From contig NZ_BMRO01000015.1 in assembly GCF_014648675.1 (NCBI RefSeq), forward strand, positions 92,084 through 156,083: 64,000 nt of DNA, in the 5' to 3' direction. Below, in pieces: positions 52,045 to 60,604 of the stretch. The notes beneath the pieces are model-generated. The model had not been told where the DNA came from and did not search any database. It worked only from the letters and a program-made list of their open reading frames with translations. How positions within the stretch are numbered: the stretch's first letter is position 1; each line of letters starts with the position of its first letter. A program made the position numbers and the translations under genes. Source of the stretch: Actinomadura livida. Lineage in GTDB: Bacteria; Actinomycetota; Actinomycetes; Streptosporangiales; Streptosporangiaceae.

Positions 52045-52933
52045 CTTCGTGGTGACCTGCCTGCAGGCGGCGACCCCCATCTGGCTTGCGGCGTTGGCCG
52101 GGATGTTCGCCCAGCGCAGCGGCATCCTGCACCTCGGGCTGGAGGGGCTGCTGCTCAGCGGTGCGTTCGTGGCGACCGCCACGGCCATCCGCACCGGTTC
52201 CATCCTCCTGGCCGTCGGTGCCGCCATCGTGGTGAACCTGCTGCTGTCCCTGCTGTTCTGGGTCCTGGTCACGCACTTCAAGGCGAACGTGCTCATCGTC
52301 GGGCTCGGCCTGTCGATGAGCGCCGCGGGGGCGACGGGCTTCGCGCTGGTGGCATTCTTCGACACCGAGGCCGCCATCCAGTCGCCCATCGGGCTCCCGC
52401 GCCCGCTGGCCGGGGTCGGGGGCCCGCTCGCGGGCCTGTCGGTGCTGACGTTCGCGGCGTTCGCGCTCACCTGGGTCTCCTGGTGGGTGATCCGGCGGAC
52501 CCGGGCGGGCCTGCGGCTCAGCGCCTGCGGCAGCGACCCGTTCGCGGCGCGCAGCGCCGGGGTGCCGGTGGACCTCTACCGGATGGCGTCCCTGCAGGTC
52601 GGCGGGCTGCTGTGCGCGCTGGCCGGCGCGGAGCTGTCGCTGGCGCAGGTGCGTTCCTTCTCCGACAACATCGCGCAGGGACGCGGATACCTGGCCTTCG
52701 CGGCGGTCCTGCTCGGCGGGCTGGCCCCGATCGGGGTGTCGGTCGCGGCGGTGTTCTTCGGGTCCGCGCTGGCGTTCGGCATCCAGTCGCAGCTCGACTT
52801 CAACGACGTCCTGCCCCCGCAGTTCGTCCTGATGCTGCCCTACGCGGCGACCATCGCCGCCATCTCGGCGACGGTCGTGGTCAAGCGGCGCAGGGGAGAA
52901 CAACCGACACTGGTGATGGAGCGAACACTGTGA
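52037..52933 (+). CDS. ABC-transporter permease (second subunit)
   Basis: A 298-residue permease of the same BPD_transp_2 family, with about eight membrane helices. It has A-T-P-I-W-L-A-A-L-A-G-M-F-A-Q-R-S-G-I-L-H-L-G at the N-terminus and A-A-V-L-L-G-G-L-A-P-I-G-V. It begins with GTG inside the first permease gene and ends in a GTGA overlap with the Tm-1-like gene, so importer and catabolic genes are translated as one unit. Confidence 0.93.
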   Translation: MVDFVVTCLQAATPIWLAALAGMFAQRSGILHLGLEGLLLSGAFVATATAIRTGSILLAVGAAIVVNLLLSLLFWVLVTHFKANVLIVGLGLSMSAAGATGFALVAFFDTEAAIQSPIGLPRPLAGVGGPLAGLSVLTFAAFALTWVSWWVIRRTRAGLRLSACGSDPFAARSAGVPVDLYRMASLQVGGLLCALAGAELSLAQVRSFSDNIAQGRGYLAFAAVLLGGLAPIGVSVAAVFFGSALAFGIQSQLDFNDVLPPQFVLMLPYAATIAAISATVVVKRRRGEQPTLVMERTL

Positions 52934-54159
52934 GCCATGTCGTCCTCGCCGGGGCGCTCGACACCAAGGGCGCCGAGTACGCCTACGTCCGCGATCTCCT
53001 GGTGGAGGCGGGCCTGCGTCCACTGCTGGTCGATGTGGGCGTCCGAGGGGATCCGCAGACCAGGCCCGACGTGACCCGCGCGGAGGTGGCACGGGCGGCG
53101 GGCCGTGCCGTGGGCGAGATCGCCGGGCTTCCCACTCGCGGGGAGGCCCTGGCCGCCATGGCGGAAGGGGTGGCCGCCCTGCTGGGATCCCTGCGGGACA
53201 CCGGCGAGGTGGACGCCGCCTTCGGCATGGGCGGCTCGGGAGCGCTGAGCGTGTTGGCCCCCGGCTTCCGGGCGCTGCCGCTGGGCGTGCCCAAGATGAT
53301 CGTCACCACGATGGCCTCCGGGGACACCCGTCCACACGTGGGGGCCAGCGATCTGCTGCTGGTCCCCTCGATCGTGGACATCGCCGGGCTCAACACGTTG
53401 AGCCGCTTCGTCCTCGATCGGGCGGTGGCGATGCTGGGAGCCCAACTGGGCCGGCCGGTGCCGTCCGCCGCGGGTGGGGACGGAGCGCCGATGGTGGCCG
53501 CCAGCATGTTCGGGGTGACGACCGTCGGCGTGTCCCGCGCCTGCCGGACGCTGGAGGCGCGGGGCCTGGACGTGCTGGTGTTCCACGCCAACGGGCTCGG
53601 CGGCAGGACGCTGGAGTCGCTGGCCGCGGACGGATGGCTGTCCGGCGTGCTCGATCTCACCACCACGGAACTGGCCGACGACCTGGCCGGCGGCGTGGCG
53701 AGCGCGGGGCCGGACCGGCTGGCCGCCGCGGGCCGGCGGGGGATCCCGCAGGTCGTGTCCACCGGGGCGCTGGACATCGTCAACTTCGGCGCGCCCGAGA
53801 CCGTACCGGAACCGTACCGGGAACGGCGGCTGTACCCGCACAACGCCACGGCGACGCTGATGCGCACCGATCCGCGGGAGGCGGCCGCGCTCGGCGAGCG
53901 GCTCGGCGCGAAGATGTCGGCCGCGCGCGGGCCGGTCGCGCTGCTGCTGCCCACCGGCGGGCTCTCCGCCCTGTCGGAGCCGGGCGGGGCGTTCCACTGG
54001 CCGGAGGCGGACGCGGCGCTCGAACGGGCCCTGCTGGACTCGCTGGCCCCGCACGTCGCCGTCGAGCGTTCCCCGGCGGCGCTGAACACGCCGGAGTTCG
54101 GCGAGCGGGCGGCGCGGCTGCTGCTGACCCTGTTGGCCAGTACATCAGCAGTACATTAA
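52930..54159 (+). CDS. Tm-1-like ATP-binding protein (UPF0261)
   Basis: A 409-residue protein of the UPF0261/Tm-1 N-terminal domain family. It begins with H-V-V-L-A-G-A-L-D-T-K-G-A-E-Y-A, has F-G-M-G-G-S-G-A-L-S for nucleotide binding and P-K-M-I-V-T-T-M-A-S-G-D-T-R, all typical. In plants this domain is fused to a PEP-hydrolase-like TIM barrel and the protein blocks tobamovirus replication; the bacterial enzyme function is not known. Here the barrel is encoded separately, two genes downstream. It starts in a GTGA overlap with the permease gene. Confidence 0.9.
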   Translation: MSHVVLAGALDTKGAEYAYVRDLLVEAGLRPLLVDVGVRGDPQTRPDVTRAEVARAAGRAVGEIAGLPTRGEALAAMAEGVAALLGSLRDTGEVDAAFGMGGSGALSVLAPGFRALPLGVPKMIVTTMASGDTRPHVGASDLLLVPSIVDIAGLNTLSRFVLDRAVAMLGAQLGRPVPSAAGGDGAPMVAASMFGVTTVGVSRACRTLEARGLDVLVFHANGLGGRTLESLAADGWLSGVLDLTTTELADDLAGGVASAGPDRLAAAGRRGIPQVVSTGALDIVNFGAPETVPEPYRERRLYPHNATATLMRTDPREAAALGERLGAKMSAARGPVALLLPTGGLSALSEPGGAFHWPEADAALERALLDSLAPHVAVERSPAALNTPEFGERAARLLLTLLASTSAVH

Positions 54160-54242
54160 CGCCACACAATAAGTAGACATTTGGCCATACATAGCAGTAC
54201 GGTCATGGACCAGAAGAAGATCGACGAAGGAGAGGACGGGAA

Positions 54243-55841
54243 GTGCGCGACGACTGCGACGTCCTGATCGTCGGGGCCGGCCCCTCAGGCGCGGTCGCCG
54301 CGCAGGAGTTCGCCCGCGCCGGCATGCGGGTCACGTGCCTGGAGCAGGGCGACTGGCCCGACTACGAGAAGGCCCGCGCGGGCCACGCCGACTTCGAACT
54401 CACGTCCCGCAAGTACTGGAACTGGGACCCGAACCAGCGCCGTGCCGCCGGCGACTACCCCATCGACGACACCGAGTCGGACATCACCGCCCTGATGTAC
54501 AACGGCGTGGGCGGCGGCACCGTCCTGTACGCGGCCCACTGGGAGCGCTTCCTCCCCTCGGACTTCCGCACCCGCACCATGGACGGCGTCGGCGACGACT
54601 GGCCCATCGGGTACTGGGACCTGGAGCCCTACTACGACGAGGTCGAACGACAGTTCGCCGTGAGCGGCCTTGAGGGCGACCCCGCGCTTCCCCCCACCAC
54701 GCCGCCGCCGCTGCCGCCCGTGCCGCTCAACAAGCTCGGGCGGCGGGGCGCGGAGGCGCTGAACAAGCTCGGCTGGCACTGGTGGCCCGGCAGCAACGCC
54801 ATCGCCACCGCCGACTACGGCCCGCTGCACGCGTGCGCGCAGCGGACCGCCTGCCCCTTCGGCTGCCCCACCGGTGCCAAGGCGTCCGCGGACCGCACCC
54901 ACTGGCGGGCACTGGCCAAGGACCAGGTGCGCCTGACGGTACGGGCGACGGTCGAGCAGGTGCTCCTGGACGACCGGGGCCGCGCAACCGGCGTCACCTA
55001 CCTCGACGCCGACGGCGTGCGGCATGAGATCCGCGCCGGGGTGGTGGTGCTGTGCGCCAACGCGATCGGCACGACACGCATCCTGCTCGCGTCGGCCGAC
55101 GGGACCGGCGTCGCCAACTCCAGCGGCCTCGTCGGCAGGCGCCTGATGATGCACCCCTTCGGGAACGCGATCGGGATCTTCGACGAGGACCTGGAGTCCT
55201 GGCGCGGGCCGCTCGGCCAGTACCTGCACTCCCTGGAGTTCTACGAGAGCGACCGCTCGCGCGGTTTCGTGCGCGGTGCGAAGTGGAACCTGCTCCCTTC
55301 CGGCGCGCCGCTGTCCTTCATGCTGCCGGGGACCTGGGGCGACGAGCCCGTATGGGGCGCGAACTTCACCCGGCTGCTGCGTGAACGGCACGGCCATTCG
55401 GCGATCTGGGGTGTCATCTGCGAGGACCTGCCCGATCCCGCGAACCGGGTGCTGCTGGACGAGCAGGCCGCCGCGGACGGCGTCCCGGGGGTGCGGATCC
55501 AGTACCGCACGTCCGACAACAGCCGGGCCATGATGGCCTGGCACCTGGAGCGCCTGTCCGAGGTGCTCGACGCCATGGGGGCCAAGAAGAAGATCTTCAA
55601 CCCGAACCTGCGCGGCACGGGGTGGCACCTGATGGGCACGGCCGTGATGGGCGAGGACCCGGACGCCTCCGTGGTGGACCCGCACGGCCGGTGCCACGAC
55701 GTTCCCAACCTGTACGTCTTCGACGGCTCGGTGTTCCCGACGTCCTCGGGCGTGAACCCCACCGCGACCATCGCGGCCAACGCGCTGCGCTGCGCCCGGT
55801 CCCTGGTCGCCCACCGCCGCGACGTGGAGGTGCCCGCATGA
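54243..55841 (+). CDS. GMC-family oxidoreductase
   Basis: A 532-residue FAD enzyme, starting D-V-L-I-V-G-A-G-P-S-G-A-V (ADP-binding motif). The C-terminal GMC domain has G-T-G-W-H-L-M-G-T (active-site His) and N-L-Y-V-F-D-G-S-V-F-P-T-S-S-G-V-N-P-T-A-T-I. It should oxidise an alcohol, sugar or polyol. No Tat signal is visible, so it is cytoplasmic. A GGAGAGG site lies 8-14 nt before the GTG. It follows an 83-bp gap, the longest in the cluster, and is coupled to its small partner subunit. Confidence 0.92.
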   Translation: MRDDCDVLIVGAGPSGAVAAQEFARAGMRVTCLEQGDWPDYEKARAGHADFELTSRKYWNWDPNQRRAAGDYPIDDTESDITALMYNGVGGGTVLYAAHWERFLPSDFRTRTMDGVGDDWPIGYWDLEPYYDEVERQFAVSGLEGDPALPPTTPPPLPPVPLNKLGRRGAEALNKLGWHWWPGSNAIATADYGPLHACAQRTACPFGCPTGAKASADRTHWRALAKDQVRLTVRATVEQVLLDDRGRATGVTYLDADGVRHEIRAGVVVLCANAIGTTRILLASADGTGVANSSGLVGRRLMMHPFGNAIGIFDEDLESWRGPLGQYLHSLEFYESDRSRGFVRGAKWNLLPSGAPLSFMLPGTWGDEPVWGANFTRLLRERHGHSAIWGVICEDLPDPANRVLLDEQAAADGVPGVRIQYRTSDNSRAMMAWHLERLSEVLDAMGAKKKIFNPNLRGTGWHLMGTAVMGEDPDASVVDPHGRCHDVPNLYVFDGSVFPTSSGVNPTATIAANALRCARSLVAHRRDVEVPA

Positions 55842-56311
55842 CGACCGCGAGGAAGGGCGAGGATCGGGGCACGACCGTGCCGCCGGACGCCCGCGCGCGG
55901 CTCGGACAGGTCGCGGACGCCATGATCGAGAGCGGCGCCGGGCTGCCGTCCGGGGCGCAGGCCGGCGTGCACACCGGCCTGCTCGACCAGGTGGTCAAGA
56001 CGCGGCCCGACCTGGTCGCACCGCTGCTGAGGGCGCTCGACGAGCTGGGTCCCGACCCCGGCCTGGCGGCGGTCGAGCGGCTGGCCGAACGGCGACCGGA
56101 GCTGTACGAGGCGCTCGCGCTGGTCGTCGCGGGCGGCTACCTGATGTCCTCGCGCGTCACCGCGCCGCTCAAGTACCGCTTCGCCGAGATCAAGATCGTC
56201 GATCCGCGGGACATCGCGGTCGTCGTCGAGGAGGGCCTCCTCGACGCGGTCGCCGAGCGCACGCCCTTCTACCGGCTGCCCCCGGACGCTCCGCCGGAGC
56301 ACCGCCCGTGA
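55838..56311 (+). CDS. Gluconate 2-dehydrogenase subunit 3-like partner protein
   Basis: A 157-residue helical protein without signal or cofactor motif. The A-D-A-M-I-E start, Y-E-A-L-A-L-V-V-A-G-G-Y and the position next to a GMC enzyme fit the small subunit family of gluconate-dehydrogenase-like oxidoreductases. It overlaps the GMC gene by 4 bases. The partner role is inferred from context; the family resemblance is moderate. Confidence 0.65.
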   Translation: MTTARKGEDRGTTVPPDARARLGQVADAMIESGAGLPSGAQAGVHTGLLDQVVKTRPDLVAPLLRALDELGPDPGLAAVERLAERRPELYEALALVVAGGYLMSSRVTAPLKYRFAEIKIVDPRDIAVVVEEGLLDAVAERTPFYRLPPDAPPEHRP

Positions 56312-56375
56312 ACGGGCACCGGCACCGGCCGGGTGAACCCGCAGCCTGTCCCACACCCACTTGGAGGTAACGGCC

Positions 56376-57239
56376 ATGAGCCGCCAGCATCACGTCCCTC
56401 TTTTCCGCGAGCGGGTCCGGTCCGGCCGGGCCCTCATCGGCGCGGGCGCCGGCACCGGGCTGTCCGCCAAGTGCGCGGAAGAGGCCGGCGTCGACTTCAT
56501 CGTCATCTACAACGCGGGCAGGTTCCGGATGGCCGGGCGCGGGTCGATGGCCGGAATGATGCCGTACGGCAACGCCAACGACATCGTCGTCGAGATGTCC
56601 GCCGAGGTCCTGCCGGTCGTGAGCCGGACGCCCGTGCTGGCGGGCGTCTGTGCCACCGACCCCTTCAAGAACATCCCGCTGTTCCTGGGGCGCCTCAAGG
56701 AACTCGGGTTCGCCGGGGTGCAGAACTTCCCGTCGGTCTGCCTCCTGGACGGCAGCGTGCGGGCGGACCTGGAGGCCACCGGTTACGGCTTCGACAAGGA
56801 GGTGGAGATGGTCCGCACCGCCCGCGAGATGGACATGCTCACCGCCACCTACGTGCGCACCGAGGACGAGGCGCGCGACATGGCCGCCGCCGGCGCCGAC
56901 GTCGTCGTCGCGCACGTCGGTCTGACGACCGCCGGGATGATCGGCTCCACGTCCCCGATGTCGCTGGCGGACGCCGCGGCCCGGACCGCGCAGATCCACG
57001 ACGCGGCCAAGGCCGCCCGCGAGGACGTGTTCGTCGTGTGCCACGGCGGTCCCATCGCCACCCCGGATGACGCCCAGGAGGTGCTGCGGATGGTTCCCGG
57101 CGCCGTCGGCTTCCTCGGCGCCTCCAGTATGGAGCGCCTCCCGGCGGAGATCGCCCTCGTCGACACCATGCGGCGCTTCACCGAGGTGTCCATCACTCCC
57201 ACCGACGACGGCTCGCAGCGGACGGAGGCACTGGCGTGA
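56376..57239 (+). CDS. PEP-hydrolase-family TIM-barrel protein (Tm-1 C-terminal type)
   Basis: A 287-residue TIM-barrel protein. Its markers are L-I-G-A-G-A-G-T-G-L-S-A-K-C-A-E-E-A-G-V-D-F-I, N-A-G-R-F-R-M-A-G-R-G-S, V-C-A-T-D-P-F and V-C-H-G-G-P-I-A-T-P. This corresponds to the second half of plant Tm-1. Members have been named phosphoenolpyruvate hydrolase-like without a clear reaction. The ATG at 56376 has GGAGGT 7 nt upstream. The next gene starts in its GTGA overlap. Confidence 0.9.
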   Translation: MSRQHHVPLFRERVRSGRALIGAGAGTGLSAKCAEEAGVDFIVIYNAGRFRMAGRGSMAGMMPYGNANDIVVEMSAEVLPVVSRTPVLAGVCATDPFKNIPLFLGRLKELGFAGVQNFPSVCLLDGSVRADLEATGYGFDKEVEMVRTAREMDMLTATYVRTEDEARDMAAAGADVVVAHVGLTTAGMIGSTSPMSLADAAARTAQIHDAAKAAREDVFVVCHGGPIATPDDAQEVLRMVPGAVGFLGASSMERLPAEIALVDTMRRFTEVSITPTDDGSQRTEALA

Positions 57240-57604
57240 AGCTCTTCCGCACCGCGGACCTGCTCCAGGACCCGACGCCCGTACCTTCGCCGGAGCGGTT
57301 CACCGGCGCCGCGTTCAGCTCCGACATCCACGGCGGGCCCACCAGCAAGGCGACCACCGCGCTGATCCGGCTCGATCCGGGCGTGCGCGGCCATTGGCAC
57401 ATCCACGCGGACGGCCAGGTCATCCACGTCGTGTCGGGATCCGGCTTCGTCGGACGCCGTGACGAGGAGCCGCTCCAGGTGACGGCGGGCGACACCGTGT
57501 GGATCGAGCCGGGCGAAGAGCACTGGCACGGCGCCTCCGGCGAGGGACTGGCCCAGCTGGCCTTCTCGTTCGGCGCCATCACCTGGCTGGAGCCGAGCAC
57601 ATGA
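57236..57604 (+). CDS. Single-domain cupin
   Basis: A 122-residue beta-barrel protein with the cupin metal site: H53, H55 and H57 (G-H-W-H-I-H), with Q61, and H96/H98 (E-E-H-W-H-G). It could be a small isomerase, oxygenase or sensor for the pathway. Both ends overlap neighbouring genes by 4 bases, so it is co-translated with the Tm-1-type barrel and the MmgE/PrpD protein. Confidence 0.9.
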   Translation: MKLFRTADLLQDPTPVPSPERFTGAAFSSDIHGGPTSKATTALIRLDPGVRGHWHIHADGQVIHVVSGSGFVGRRDEEPLQVTAGDTVWIEPGEEHWHGASGEGLAQLAFSFGAITWLEPST

Positions 57605-58956
57605 CCACCCCGTCCGCACCGTCCTACGAGGAGATCGCCGAGGCGGTGCTCGACACCGCCTCCCGGCCGCTCCCCGAGGACGTGGCCGCGGCCGCGCGCC
57701 GGACGCTGTTCAACGTGCTGGCCGTGGCCCTGGGGGCGGCCGAATCCCTCCAGGTCATCCGGCTGGCCGCCGCGCTGGCGGGGTCCGGCATCCCCGCCGC
57801 TCCCGGAGTGCGCGGAACCGCGAGTCCCGCCGACGCGGCGCTGCTCACCGGCTTCGCCGGGCACCTGGACGACTTCGACGACACCCACCTGGTGACGGTC
57901 ATCCACCCCGGGGCGAGCGTCCTCGGTGCGGCGTGGGCGGCGGGCTGGACCGCGGACGCGTCCGGGAGCGACCTGCTGGCGGCCTTCGCCCTCGGCTGCG
58001 AGGTGCAGCTGCGGCTCGGCCTGGCGGTCAGCCCGGAGCACTACGACCGGGGCTGGCACATCACCGGGACCTGCGGGGTCGTCGGAGCCGCGGTCACCGC
58101 GGCCCTGCTCGGCGCACTCGACCGCGGCCGGATCTCGGCCGCGCTTCGCCTGGCGTCCCTGCAGACACTCGGCCACCGGGAGGCGTTCGGCACCGAGGTC
58201 AAGCCGTACCACGCCGGCAAGGCCGCCGCGGGCGGGCTGCTGGCCGCCGCGGAGGCCGCCCGCGGCCGGTTCACCGCTGACGCCGCGGCCGTCCTGCCCG
58301 ACATCGGCGGACTGCTGCGGGCCCTCGCGCCCGGAGACCGATCACCCGGCCGTCTCCTCGGGGGGTTCGGAACGCGGTGGGAGCTGACCGACAACACCTT
58401 CAAGCCCTATCCGTGCGGCATCGTCGCGCATCCCGGCATCGACGCGGCCGTGCGGGCGCACGAGCGCGGCGTCGCCGCCGCGGACGTCGTCCGGATCCGC
58501 TACCGCTGCCATCCGCTGGTCCCGGAGCTGATGGGACGGCTCGACCCGCGCACCGGTCTGCAGGCGCGCTTCTCGGCGGTGCACGGGGTGGCGGCGGGCC
58601 TGGTCCGCGGCACCGGCGGGCTCGCCGAGTTCAGTGACGCGGCGGTGGCCGATCCGGCGCTGGCCGGGCTGCGCGCGCGCGTCGAACTGTGCCCGGAACC
58701 GCGCATGCCACGGGACTCGGCCGTGCTGGAGATCCACACCGCCGGCGGAGGCACCGTCGAGTCGGTCGTCGAGCACGCGCGGGGCAGCCTGCTACGCCCG
58801 CTGACCGACGAGGAGCTCATCGCCAAGGCCGAGGCTCTCGCGCCCGGCCGGGCGGAACCGATCTGGGACGCGGTCACTCACCTGACACGGGACGACGGAC
58901 CACGGACCATCCAGGCGCTCCTAGAGGAATCGCGACGGAAGGCGGCGGCCCGATGA
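57601..58956 (+). CDS. MmgE/PrpD-family protein (full length)
   Basis: A 451-residue protein of the 2-methylcitrate dehydratase/cis-aconitate decarboxylase family. It has F-A-G-H-L-D-D-F-D-D-T-H, V-I-H-P-G-A-S-V-L, W-H-I-T-G-T-C-G-V, and F-K-P-Y-P-C-G-I-V-A-H-P, which hold the usual active-site His, Lys and Tyr. It should dehydrate or decarboxylate a hydroxy- or polycarboxylic acid. It is preceded by a cupin gene and followed by a half-size relative, with 4-base overlaps on both sides. Confidence 0.92.
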   Translation: MTTPSAPSYEEIAEAVLDTASRPLPEDVAAAARRTLFNVLAVALGAAESLQVIRLAAALAGSGIPAAPGVRGTASPADAALLTGFAGHLDDFDDTHLVTVIHPGASVLGAAWAAGWTADASGSDLLAAFALGCEVQLRLGLAVSPEHYDRGWHITGTCGVVGAAVTAALLGALDRGRISAALRLASLQTLGHREAFGTEVKPYHAGKAAAGGLLAAAEAARGRFTADAAAVLPDIGGLLRALAPGDRSPGRLLGGFGTRWELTDNTFKPYPCGIVAHPGIDAAVRAHERGVAAADVVRIRYRCHPLVPELMGRLDPRTGLQARFSAVHGVAAGLVRGTGGLAEFSDAAVADPALAGLRARVELCPEPRMPRDSAVLEIHTAGGGTVESVVEHARGSLLRPLTDEELIAKAEALAPGRAEPIWDAVTHLTRDDGPRTIQALLEESRRKAAAR

Positions 58957-59648
58957 CGACGGAGACGACCGCGCGCGTTGCGGACTTCGTCGCCGGGGCG
59001 CCCGTCGCCCCCGCGGCGGTCGCCGCGGCCACCGTCCTGTGCGAGAACCTCCACGAACTGGAGGCCGCTGCCGGGCGAGACCAGCGGGCGGCCGTCGCCT
59101 ACTGGGTGGCCTGTGCTCTCCTGCACCACGCGGGGGGCGACGGACCCTCAGTGGTGGAGAACCTGGCCGTCGGGCTGGAGCCCGCCCTGCGGGTGTACGA
59201 CTCACTGGACGGTCACATCGAGGGCGGCTGGGACCCGGTGTGCGCGGCGGTGCTCGTAGGCTCCGCCTCGGCCGCCGCCCGCCACGACGGCTTGGACGGG
59301 GAGGCCGCGCTCCGTGCGCTCGGCATCGCCGTCACCCAGGCGTCCGGACTCGAGACGCTGTCCGGCACCTTGCTGGGAACGTTCCAGCGGCGGATGGCCG
59401 CCCGCAACGGGCTGGAAGCCGCCCGGCTGGCCGGTGCGGGCATGACCGCTCCCGCCACCGGTCTGGAGGGCAGGCGCGGACTGTACGCGCTGATGGCGCC
59501 CACCGCGGATCCGGCCGCCGCGGCCGACCGGCTCGGCCGGCGGTGGCTCGTCACCGCACTGCCGACCGCACCCGGACGGGGCCCGGCGGCCGGCCGCGGG
59601 GAGCGAAGGCCGGGCTCGCTCCAGCACGCGACGGAGGCACTGGCATGA
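58953..59648 (+). CDS. Half-size MmgE/PrpD-like protein
   Basis: A 231-residue helical protein that follows the full-length MmgE/PrpD gene in an ATGA overlap. Segments such as A-A-A-R-H-D-G-L-D-G-E-A-A-L-R-A-L-G-I-A and Q-R-R-M-A-A-R-N-G-L-E-A-A-R-L-A resemble the helical domain of the family (compare L-Q-T-L-G-H-R-E-A-F and H-A-G-K-A-A in its neighbour). It lacks the second domain and the usual active-site set. It may form a heteromer with, or regulate, its neighbour. Confidence 0.5.
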   Translation: MTTETTARVADFVAGAPVAPAAVAAATVLCENLHELEAAAGRDQRAAVAYWVACALLHHAGGDGPSVVENLAVGLEPALRVYDSLDGHIEGGWDPVCAAVLVGSASAAARHDGLDGEAALRALGIAVTQASGLETLSGTLLGTFQRRMAARNGLEAARLAGAGMTAPATGLEGRRGLYALMAPTADPAAAADRLGRRWLVTALPTAPGRGPAAGRGERRPGSLQHATEALA

Positions 59649-60280
59649 CGGCCCTCGCCACGCTGGCCGACCGGCTGCGGCCGGAGCGGACGGCGCTGAT
59701 CCTCATCGACCTGTCCAACGACTTCGTGCATCCGGAAGGCAAGGCCGTCACCGTCGGTGGCCGGGACGTGAGCCACGCCCAGCGGATCCTGCCGGTGGTC
59801 GCCGAGCTCGCCGACGCGGCCCGCAAGGCCGGGGCGGTCGTGATCCACAGCCAGCACACCACGCTGCTGGGCGGCGCCAGTGACTCGCCGGTGTGGCGGG
59901 ACGCGCGCTCACGCGCCGCGTACTCCGCTCCGGACATCTGCCTGGACGGTTCCTGGGGGCAGCGGATCGTCGAAGAGGTCGAGCCACGGCCCGGAGACCA
60001 CATCGTCAAGAAATACCGCTACGGCGGCTTCACCGGGACGAACCTGGAACTGGTCCTACGCAGCCTGGGACGCGACAGCGTCCTGTGCTGCGGCGTGTCC
60101 ACGAACGTGTGCGTAGATACCACCGCCCGCGAGGCGTTCTCCCGCGACTTCTACGTCACGATCGCCGCCGACGCATGCGCGTCCTGGGACATGGACCTGC
60201 ACGCCGCGGCGCTCCGCACCGCCGAGAGCCGGTTCGCCGTTGTCGCGGCGACCCGCGACGTCCTTGCCGCCTGGGCCTGA
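59645..60280 (+). CDS. Isochorismatase-like cysteine hydrolase
   Basis: A 211-residue hydrolase of the isochorismatase fold. The triad is D22 (L-I-D-L-S-N-D-F), K122 or K123 (V-K-K-Y-R-Y) and C156 (G-V-S-T-N-V-C-V-D-T-T-A-R). Relatives include ureidoacrylate amidohydrolase, N-carbamoylsarcosine amidase and nicotinamidase, so it may release ammonia or carbamate from an amide. It starts in an ATGA overlap; a NIPSNAP gene follows after 21 nt. Confidence 0.92.
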   Translation: MTALATLADRLRPERTALILIDLSNDFVHPEGKAVTVGGRDVSHAQRILPVVAELADAARKAGAVVIHSQHTTLLGGASDSPVWRDARSRAAYSAPDICLDGSWGQRIVEEVEPRPGDHIVKKYRYGGFTGTNLELVLRSLGRDSVLCCGVSTNVCVDTTAREAFSRDFYVTIAADACASWDMDLHAAALRTAESRFAVVAATRDVLAAWA

Positions 60281-60301
60281 ACGAACCGACGAGGAACCCA
60301 C

Positions 60302-60604
60302 ATGATCGCAGAAATGCGCTACTACACCATCACGCCCGGCCACACCGAGGCGCTGTTCGACCAGTTCGTCAACACGAGCCTGCCGCTGTTCGCCAAGCAC
60401 GGCATCACCGCGCACGGCCCCTGGCTGCGGCGGCTGACCAAGGGCGAACAACTCGTCTACGTCCTGGAATTCACCGACGAGCAGGACCGTGAGACCCGCT
60501 GGACGGCGTTCCGCGAGGACCCCGAATGGCAGGCGGTCGTCGCGGCCGGCCAGGGACAGGTCCCGCACATCGCGGGCAGCGAGATCGTGGAGATGAGCCG
60601 ATGA
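60302..60604 (+). CDS. NIPSNAP-family protein
   Basis: A 100-residue ferredoxin-like dimeric-barrel protein. It begins with M-R-Y-Y-T-I-T-P-G-H-T-E-A-L-F-D-Q-F, has L-R-R-L-T-K-G-E-Q-L-V-Y-V-L-E-F, and the length matches bacterial NIPSNAP proteins. The biochemical role of these is uncertain; they often sit beside catabolic enzymes. It overlaps the aldehyde dehydrogenase gene by 4 bases. Confidence 0.9.
   Translation: MIAEMRYYTITPGHTEALFDQFVNTSLPLFAKHGITAHGPWLRRLTKGEQLVYVLEFTDEQDRETRWTAFREDPEWQAVVAAGQGQVPHIAGSEIVEMSR

Noticed and set aside
54138..54200. CAGTAC repeats before the GMC gene as an operator
   Set aside because: The first two copies lie inside the Tm-1-like coding end and the third is degenerate; not strong enough.
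54205..54267. 20-codon frame (MDQKKIDEGEDG...) overlapping the GMC start
   Set aside because: It covers the ribosome site of the GMC gene and ends inside that gene in another frame; chance is more likely.
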